From CAVPDE01 sp963707125 (GTDB lineage Bacteria; Desulfobacterota; DSM-4660; Desulfatiglandales; HGW-15): a stretch of 64,000 nt of DNA. Both the position numbers and the translations under genes were made by a program. The stretch spans positions 620,001 through 684,000 of the forward strand of contig CAVPOU010000004.1 of the NCBI GenBank assembly GCA_963707125.1, written 5' to 3'. The notes below the pieces were generated by a model. The model saw nothing but the letters and a program-made list of their open reading frames with translations, ran no database searches and was not told the DNA's origin. This document shows positions 59,009 to 64,000 of the stretch, in pieces (the first letter of the stretch is position 1; the number at the start of each line of letters is the position of its first letter).

Positions 59009-59015
59009 ATCATGA
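58538..59015 (+). pseudogene. GxxExxY protein, single frameshift
   Basis: MDINQLSNKIIGAAIEVHRT then GPGLLESAYEECLCEELEFRGL is the N-terminal signature (GxxExxY as GLLESAY). The frame runs to YKEKKA-stop at 58720. One base too many near 58716-58719 moves the reading to LDCGYRLDIVVSNSIILELK and on to HEFRRIGED. Joined, the protein has the full length of the family (about 125 residues) before running into the repeat arm. The role of the family is unknown; PD-(D/E)xK nuclease-like features (LDIVV, ILELK) suggest DNA cleavage. It is the only gene in the inverted-repeat cassette. Confidence 0.75.
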
Positions 59016-60045
59016 AAGCGGACTTAAAAGGAATGAGTCTTGCGGAAACGGAAGCCTGGGTGGAAGAGCAAGGCCTGCCCGCTTACCGGGCCAAGCAGTT
59101 GCGTCAATGGCTGTTTAAAGGTCTGGTTTCTTCTTTCAGGGAGATGACCAATATCAGCAAGGACCTTCGGGCGCAACTGGAGGAGAACGCTCGTATCAAC
59201 CATCTGGTACAGGTGAAGACCCAGGTTTCCAAGGACAGGACGACAAAGTTTCTTTTCAAACTGGAAGACGGCCATTTCATTGAAACCGTGCTCATTCCGG
59301 AGAGGGGTCATTTCACCCTCTGCATCTCTTCTCAAGCAGGCTGTGCCATGGGTTGTCGTTTCTGCCTGACGGCCAGGCAGGGGCTGAAGCGAAACCTCAC
59401 GGCCTCTGAAATCGTTGACCAGGTCATCCATGTCAAGCGGTCCATGAGCGAGCCGGATCGTTTGACCAACATCGTGTTCATGGGCATGGGCGAACCCCTT
59501 GCGAACTTTGATGACGTGGCCCGCGCGCTGAGCAATCTGATCTCCGAGGAGGGCATGAACTTCTCTCATCGGACGGTCACTCTTTCCACCTGCGGGCTGG
59601 TCCCTCAGATCAGGAGACTCGGGAAAGAAGTGAGGGTCAACCTTGCCGTATCCCTTAATGCTGCGGACGATGAAACAAGAAGTTTTCTCATGCCTGTGAA
59701 CCGCAAGTATCCCCTGAAAAGCCTTGTTGCGGCACTCAAGGAGTTCCCCCTTCTCAACCAAAGAATGATCACCTTTGAATATGTTCTTGTCGGAGGAGTC
59801 AACGATCGCGATGAGGACGCCCGCAGGCTCGTGGCTCTCCTCAAAGGATTGCGAGCCAAGATTAATCTGATACCCCTGAATCCTCATCCTGATTGGATCT
59901 GGCGCCGCCTTCACCGGAACGGGTTCTCCGGTTTCAGGAAATCCTTATACAGCATCACTTCACAGCGATGATCCGGAAAAGCAAGGGTCAAGACATCTCA
60001 GCGGCGTGCGGGCAACTGAGTGGGGCCAGGGCCAGTGAACAGTAG
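59012..60045 (+). pseudogene. rlmN: 23S rRNA/tRNA adenine-2 methyltransferase RlmN, single frameshift
   Basis: Radical SAM methyltransferase acting on A2503 of 23S rRNA and A37 of some tRNAs. The N-terminal helical domain (AYRAKQLRQWLFKGL, about 21-35), the cluster motif CAMGCRFCLTA (about 111-121), MGMGEP (about 158) and TLSTCGLVP are intact. After INLIPLNPHP the frame slips by one missing base (near 59893-59905). The rest, LAPPSPERVLRFQEILIQHHFTAMIRKSKGQ, then DISAACGQL, follows in the next frame to TAG 60045. That part holds the second catalytic Cys (AACGQL), so the uncorrected product would be inactive. Start ATG 59012 lies just after the repeat cassette. Confidence 0.85.
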
Positions 60046-60241
60046 CCAGTAATCAGTGATCAGGCGGTCATAGGGCTGAGAGCTGAGGACCAAGCAAAAT
60101 GAAATGCCTTTGCCTTCAGCCTTAAGTCACGCGGAAGCGTGACGCTCCTCTTCCCTTTCACATTGCGTTACTTTTCTCTTGCACTCTATCATCAATATGC
60201 TATTGTAATTAATCCAAAATTTCCTCCAAGATCGCTAGTCC

Positions 60242-60622
60242 ATGATTGAGCTGAATTTTGAAAAAGGAAATGGCCTTCTGCCTGCCGTCGTCCAGGAGTT
60301 CCGAACCGGAAAGGTTCTCATGCTGGCTTATATCAATCGCGCTTCATGGGAAAAAAGCCTTGAGACCGGTGAAGCCCACTACTGGAGCCGGTCGCGCCAG
60401 GAGATATGGCACAAGGGAGGCATCTCCGGCAACGTCCAGAAAATCAAAGAGATCTATGTGGATTGCGACAACGACACGGTGCTCTTCAAAGTCGAGCAGG
60501 TGGGCGGTGCCGCTTGCCACACGGGATTCGAAACCTGTTTCCACAAGAAGGTCGGCCCTGACCGAGGAATAACCATCGTGGGTGAAAGACTTTTCGATCC
60601 GGAGCGTGTGTACGGAAAATGA
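60242..60622 (+). CDS. hisI: Phosphoribosyl-AMP cyclohydrolase
   Basis: Third step of histidine synthesis, a zinc enzyme of 126 residues without the fused HisE domain. Signatures are AYINRASWEKSLETGEAHYWSRSRQEIWHKGGISGN (about 28-63), the metal site VDCDNDTVLFKVEQVGGAACHTG (about 72-94) with Asp, Asp and Cys, and the following SCFH-type Cys in ETCFHK. It overlaps hisG by 4 bases (ATGA), so the two are coupled. The region before it holds a GTCACGC / GCGTGAC hairpin but no further gene. Confidence 0.95.
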   Translation: MIELNFEKGNGLLPAVVQEFRTGKVLMLAYINRASWEKSLETGEAHYWSRSRQEIWHKGGISGNVQKIKEIYVDCDNDTVLFKVEQVGGAACHTGFETCFHKKVGPDRGITIVGERLFDPERVYGK

Positions 60623-61491
60623 AGAAGCTGAAGTTCGGCATTCCCAAAGGAAGTCTGGAAAAGGCGACCATCGGCCTTTTTGAAAAGTCAGGCTGGAAAA
60701 TCAATGTCAATGACCGGAGCTATTTCCCGGACATCAACGACGAGAACATCGAGATCACTCTTTGCAGGGCCCAGGAGATGTCCCGGTATGTCGAAAACGG
60801 GACGATCGACGCCGGGTTGACAGGGAAAGACTGGGTTCAGGAAAACGAATCCGACGTGGTGGTCGTGGATGAACTCGTTTATTCCAAGGCGAGCCAGAAT
60901 CCCGCCCGGTGGGTCCTTGCGGTTCCTGCGGGTTCCCGGATCAAGAAGATTCAGGACCTCAAGGGGAGGAAAATCGCCACAGAGCTCGTCCACTTCACCA
61001 AGAAGTTCTTCAAGAAAGAGGGCATTGACGTGGAAGTGGAGTTCTCCTGGGGTGCCACGGAAGCGAAAGTGGTCTCAGGACTGGCGGATGCGATCGTCGA
61101 GGTGACGGAGACGGGCAGCACGATCCGCGCCCATGGACTGCGGATCATTCAGGAGTTGATGACCTCATGCACTCAGCTGATCGCCAACAAGAAATCCTAC
61201 AAGGATTCGTGGAAAAAGGAGAAGATCCAGCAGATCATTCTCCTTCTGAAAGGCGCACTCACCGCGGAGAAGCTGGTGGGGCTCAAGATGAATGTGCCCG
61301 AAAAGAAGCTCGAGAAAGTCATCCGTCTTCTTCCCAGCCTGAATGCGCCGACCGTGGCAGGCCTTTACCACACGAAATGGTTTTCCGTGGAAACCGTAGT
61401 GGAGTCCAAGATCGTCAGAGACTTGATCCCTAAGCTCATCAAAGCCGGGGCAGAGGGGATTATCGAATATCCTTTAAACAAGGTGATATGA
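60619..61491 (+). CDS. hisG: ATP phosphoribosyltransferase, long form
   Basis: First committed step of histidine synthesis. It has 290 residues, the long form that carries a C-terminal ferredoxin-like regulatory domain (about 215-290) and needs no HisZ. The catalytic part has KFGIPKGSLEKAT, GLTGKDWVQENE (about 59), KGRKIATELVHFTKKFF (about 114-130) and a PRPP loop VEVTETGSTIRAHGLRII (about 160-177). The enzyme is normally inhibited by histidine through the C-terminal domain. It overlaps hisI and the TPR lipoprotein gene by 4 bases each. Confidence 0.95.
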   Translation: MKKLKFGIPKGSLEKATIGLFEKSGWKINVNDRSYFPDINDENIEITLCRAQEMSRYVENGTIDAGLTGKDWVQENESDVVVVDELVYSKASQNPARWVLAVPAGSRIKKIQDLKGRKIATELVHFTKKFFKKEGIDVEVEFSWGATEAKVVSGLADAIVEVTETGSTIRAHGLRIIQELMTSCTQLIANKKSYKDSWKKEKIQQIILLLKGALTAEKLVGLKMNVPEKKLEKVIRLLPSLNAPTVAGLYHTKWFSVETVVESKIVRDLIPKLIKAGAEGIIEYPLNKVI

Positions 61492-62258
61492 TGAGAAGAA
61501 CTTCATTGCCGCTTTTAATGATTCTTTTGTTCTCGGGGTTGCTTCTTGGTTGCGCGACGACGCAACCGGTTGACAACAAGAAAAAGGCGGAGGCCAAGCA
61601 TCAGCTGGGCAACTCCCTGCTCTACGAAAAGAACTATCAGGGTGCTGTGACGGAACTCAAGGAGGCTGCTGAACTCGAGCCGGAGAACCCAAACATCCAG
61701 AACAGCCTCGGTTTGGCTTATCAGGGATTGAGACTGCCTGAACTGGCGATCCCACATTACCAGAAGGCTATACAGCTCAAACCGGAGTCCCCGGAGTTTC
61801 AGAATAACCTCGGCACCGCCTATGCCGCAGCACGGCAATGGGATATGGCTATCCGGCATTTTCAGAAGGCTGCGGACAACTATCTCTATCGGACGCGCCA
61901 CGTGGCTTATGACAACCTGGGTTCCGCCTATTACAACAAGGGAGACTACAGGCGGGCGATTGACAACTTCAAGAAGGCTGCCGAGTACTCCAAGGATTAC
62001 ACCCCCGCCTATATCAACATGGGGAACTCGTACGAGGCCCTGAAGGAATGGGATAACGCTGTCGCGTCCTACAAGAAAGCCGCGGAAATTGAACCGGATT
62101 CCGCTTTGCCCCATCTCCAGTTGGGAGATCTCTACCTGCGCCTTAATCAACAGGAGGCGGCGGTGGAATCCCTGCTGATCGCCATCGGGAACGATCCGAA
62201 CGGGCCTTACGGAAAGGCGGCAAGAAACCTCCTCGCAACGACCAGAAAATCGAAGTGA
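61488..62258 (+). CDS. TPR-repeat lipoprotein (PilF/PilW-like)
   Basis: 256 residues. The signal peptide ends in the lipobox LLLGC (Cys about 22), so it is an outer- or inner-membrane lipoprotein. Six tetratricopeptide repeats follow (KHQLGNSLLYEKNYQGAVTE, then IQNSLGLAYQGLRL, FQNNLGTAYAAARQW, AYDNLGSAYYNKGDY, AYINMGNSYEALKEW, PHLQLGDLYLRLNQQ). Lipid-anchored TPR proteins of this size include PilF/PilW, which help assemble the type IV pilus secretin. No pilus genes are in the window, so this assignment is tentative. It is translationally coupled to hisG. Confidence 0.85.
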   Translation: MMRRTSLPLLMILLFSGLLLGCATTQPVDNKKKAEAKHQLGNSLLYEKNYQGAVTELKEAAELEPENPNIQNSLGLAYQGLRLPELAIPHYQKAIQLKPESPEFQNNLGTAYAAARQWDMAIRHFQKAADNYLYRTRHVAYDNLGSAYYNKGDYRRAIDNFKKAAEYSKDYTPAYINMGNSYEALKEWDNAVASYKKAAEIEPDSALPHLQLGDLYLRLNQQEAAVESLLIAIGNDPNGPYGKAARNLLATTRKSK

Positions 62259-62335
62259 TTAAACTTCATCATTCGAAATTCCTTGTTCGACATTCGACAT
62301 TCGTATTCCCGAGATTCGAATTTGCTTAGATCAAC

Positions 62336-63635
62336 AACTGGCGAATGGGTACAGTGTAATCCTTAAGAGGAATCTTGGTGTACAGGATTATGGGGGTTTT
62401 ATAGATGCGGGAAACCCCATCGAGCTCAATGCGCCTCCATGCGGACAGGGGCTCCTTGTGCGCTTCTTGAATCATGTTTTTTGAACGGCGACTTAAGGTA
62501 ATGAACGGGACCCCCCAGTCGTTCAGGGTAACGAGGTTGGTATACGTGGTAAGCTTGGAGTCAAAGACGAGTTCCTGGGGAAACTTGCCGGTACGCTCTT
62601 TCGAGAACTCAGCAAACTCATGATCTCGTCATTTTGGTCTTCTTTTCGAAGATCGGCATTGCCGTAGCAGAAGACCTGAGTGGATGAATCTTGAGCCACA
62701 AAAGCCAAGATGCCCTTTTGACGGCGGCTTCGTTTGGAGACATAATGTTTCTCCACCAGGGCGTATTCCCCGTGAAAAGGGATGGTGTGAAAGTACAGGT
62801 CAAAAGAGAGGCTCTGCTCAAGGCCCAGAGTTGCCATGGCGTCAAACCACAGGCGCATCATTTTGGGATAGCACTGGGGGTCGATCCGGCAACTGTATTC
62901 GGTGAGAAAAGAGCGCTTGGGGATCTCGTTCAACCCGGCAAAAAGAGCCAGCCCTTCGTCGAGGACGTAGCTCATCACGTGACTGTGGCGAGCGGAGCCG
63001 AAAAGTTTCAAGGCCAGAAGAGAGCGAAGGGCCGCTCCGGCAGGGATCATCTTTGATCCGGGGAATCCTGCTTCAAGGAGCATTTTATCAAAAGGAATGG
63101 CAGCCAGGAATGGAACAAAGAGGAAGAGACCGCCGAACTTGGTGTTCACGTGCCTTGGGGCCAAGTCCAGGTGTTTGACATTCGCTACAGCCCCTTTGGT
63201 AGGCTTTAGAGTTGGAGGGCGCTCCTCATCGCGTCTTCTTGGGAGCCTGGCGAAACCTTCCTCGTTCAAAATGATGGACACACTGACAGGGCTTATTTTG
63301 CGCCCTTTGGTTTCAAGCACTCTGCTGATGTCGTAAATGGAGAGATTCTGTTTTCGCAGTGCAATCACGTGTTCCCGGACCTTGTCTTTCTTGGGGGCCT
63401 TTTGGGGTCCCCTTGAGGGAGGAAGGAAGAACTCCCGGTGAGGGTTCTGCCGGAAGTCATGGACCAGGACGCGAAAGCTTCCTTCCGTGTAACCGAATCG
63501 TTCAGCGGCCTCCTTGTTGGTCAGGCCATCGACGAGATAGGCGCGCAGGGCCTCGTATTGTCGATGGGTGGAGTTGGAGGGTTGGAGGAAGCAGGAGGCC
63601 ACATCAGTTAGCTTAGATGGTGAACTTATTAACAT
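62336..63635 (-). pseudogene. Transposase with DDE-like core, single frameshift
   Basis: The N-terminal part (HRQYEALRAYLVDGLTNKEA then AERFGYTEGSFRVLVHDFR, about 25-63) holds a helix-turn-helix. A second HTH-like part (LRKQNLSIYDISRVLETKGRK) and a catalytic region beginning FDLYFHTIPF follow. Near 62619-62622 one missing base ends the frame. The family-typical reading EFAEFSKERTGKFPQELVFD and GVPFITLSRRSKNMIQEAHK continues in the next frame to TAA at 62336. The joined length of about 433 codons matches such transposases. The IS family is not identified and clear terminal repeats were not found. It is probably inactive as read. Confidence 0.7.
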
Positions 63636-63915
63636 GTAGCCACTATGTCATATAATATCTCCTTTGTAAAGAAAAAAGTAAAGGTTAACGAAAAAAAGCT
63701 CTATATGTTGTATTTTAAGAGTTCATAAGGCCCGATATGCAGGCAGTAAACGATTATAACGCAGTGGGTAAATAGCTATAAGTTCACTTAATGTATAACA
63801 GAAATAGGCTTCTAAGACCCTACAGCAAAGAAAACGGGGCTTGGATTCGTTAAGAAATCAACCTTTCGTGGGAATCCAGGCTAGAGGCCCGCATTGGAAG
63901 AAAGGGTGCACAAGA

Positions 63916-64000
63916 ATGGGTGTGGTTGCAGAAAGGGCTCTGAAGATACCGGCCTTTATTGTCATGGACGTGCTTGAAAGGGCTCAAGCCCTTGAAAGGC
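63916..64000 (+). CDS. Aminotransferase class I/II, N-terminal part
   Basis: The window ends in an open frame from ATG 63916: MGVVAERALKIPAFIVMDVL then ERAQALER. This is the usual opening of PLP-dependent aspartate-type aminotransferases, in which IPPFIVMDVLERAQELE is followed by the substrate loop. The rest is outside the window. The 280 bases between the transposase and this start (63636-63915) hold no other gene I recognise. Confidence 0.6.
   Translation, partial: MGVVAERALKIPAFIVMDVLERAQALER

Overview
The window looks like a chromosomal segment of an anaerobic deltaproteobacterium (Desulfobacterota-like). This is an inference from gene content: a reductive-dehalogenase-like iron-sulfur protein, a corrinoid methyltransferase of the uroporphyrinogen-decarboxylase family with a reductive activator (ASKHA/ferredoxin) protein, two genes that need UGA to be read as selenocysteine, a LipS-type lipoylation cluster, and long-form HisG. 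No rRNA or other phylogenetic marker is present to confirm it. Most of the window is ordinary housekeeping sequence.

Layout. 0-5.5 kb: RDase-like protein, a selenocysteine-containing heavy-metal-associated (HMA) protein, a frameshifted porin, a small Cys-rich protein behind a perfect operator palindrome, and a FabH-like synthase. 5.6-6.1 kb: tRNA-Glu and tRNA-Lys. 6.2-9.2 kb: GcvH-like carrier, lipoate ligase and radical SAM protein. 9.5-30 kb: hisD, Nudix, ChaN-like lipoprotein, uvrC, M23 peptidase, secA, argJ, mannose-1-phosphate guanylyltransferase and phosphomannomutase, rdgB, a HesB-like selenoprotein, yggS, a TtcA-like enzyme and carB. 29.7-43.2 kb: transketolase, a DapA-like protein, kdsD, thrC, a phosphatase, rlmH, a response regulator, hisF/hisH, an hbd-like dehydrogenase, usp and a PhzF-family protein.

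43.2-51.5 kb is an accessory island: two copies of a tiny transcription unit (promoter, 31-32 codon ORF, terminator), a Fic protein, a GC-rich HsdM/HsdS pair without HsdR, a HicB antitoxin with a decayed HicA, and whole and broken AAA ATPases. 51.5-64 kb: methyltransferase and activator, Ca2+/Na+ antiporter, GNAT, isochorismatase, a thymidylate-synthase-like protein, a GxxExxY gene inside an inverted-repeat cassette, rlmN, hisI/hisG, a TPR lipoprotein, a transposase and the start of an aminotransferase.

Two further themes run through the window. Intergenic spaces are packed with short degenerate tandem repeats arranged as inverted arms, some with an adjacent perfect hairpin. Five genes (porin, hsdM, GxxExxY, rlmN, transposase) are interrupted by single-base shifts with clean homology on both sides. 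This is either real decay or indel errors in the assembly. The histidine genes are split into three places (hisD; hisH-hisF; hisI-hisG).
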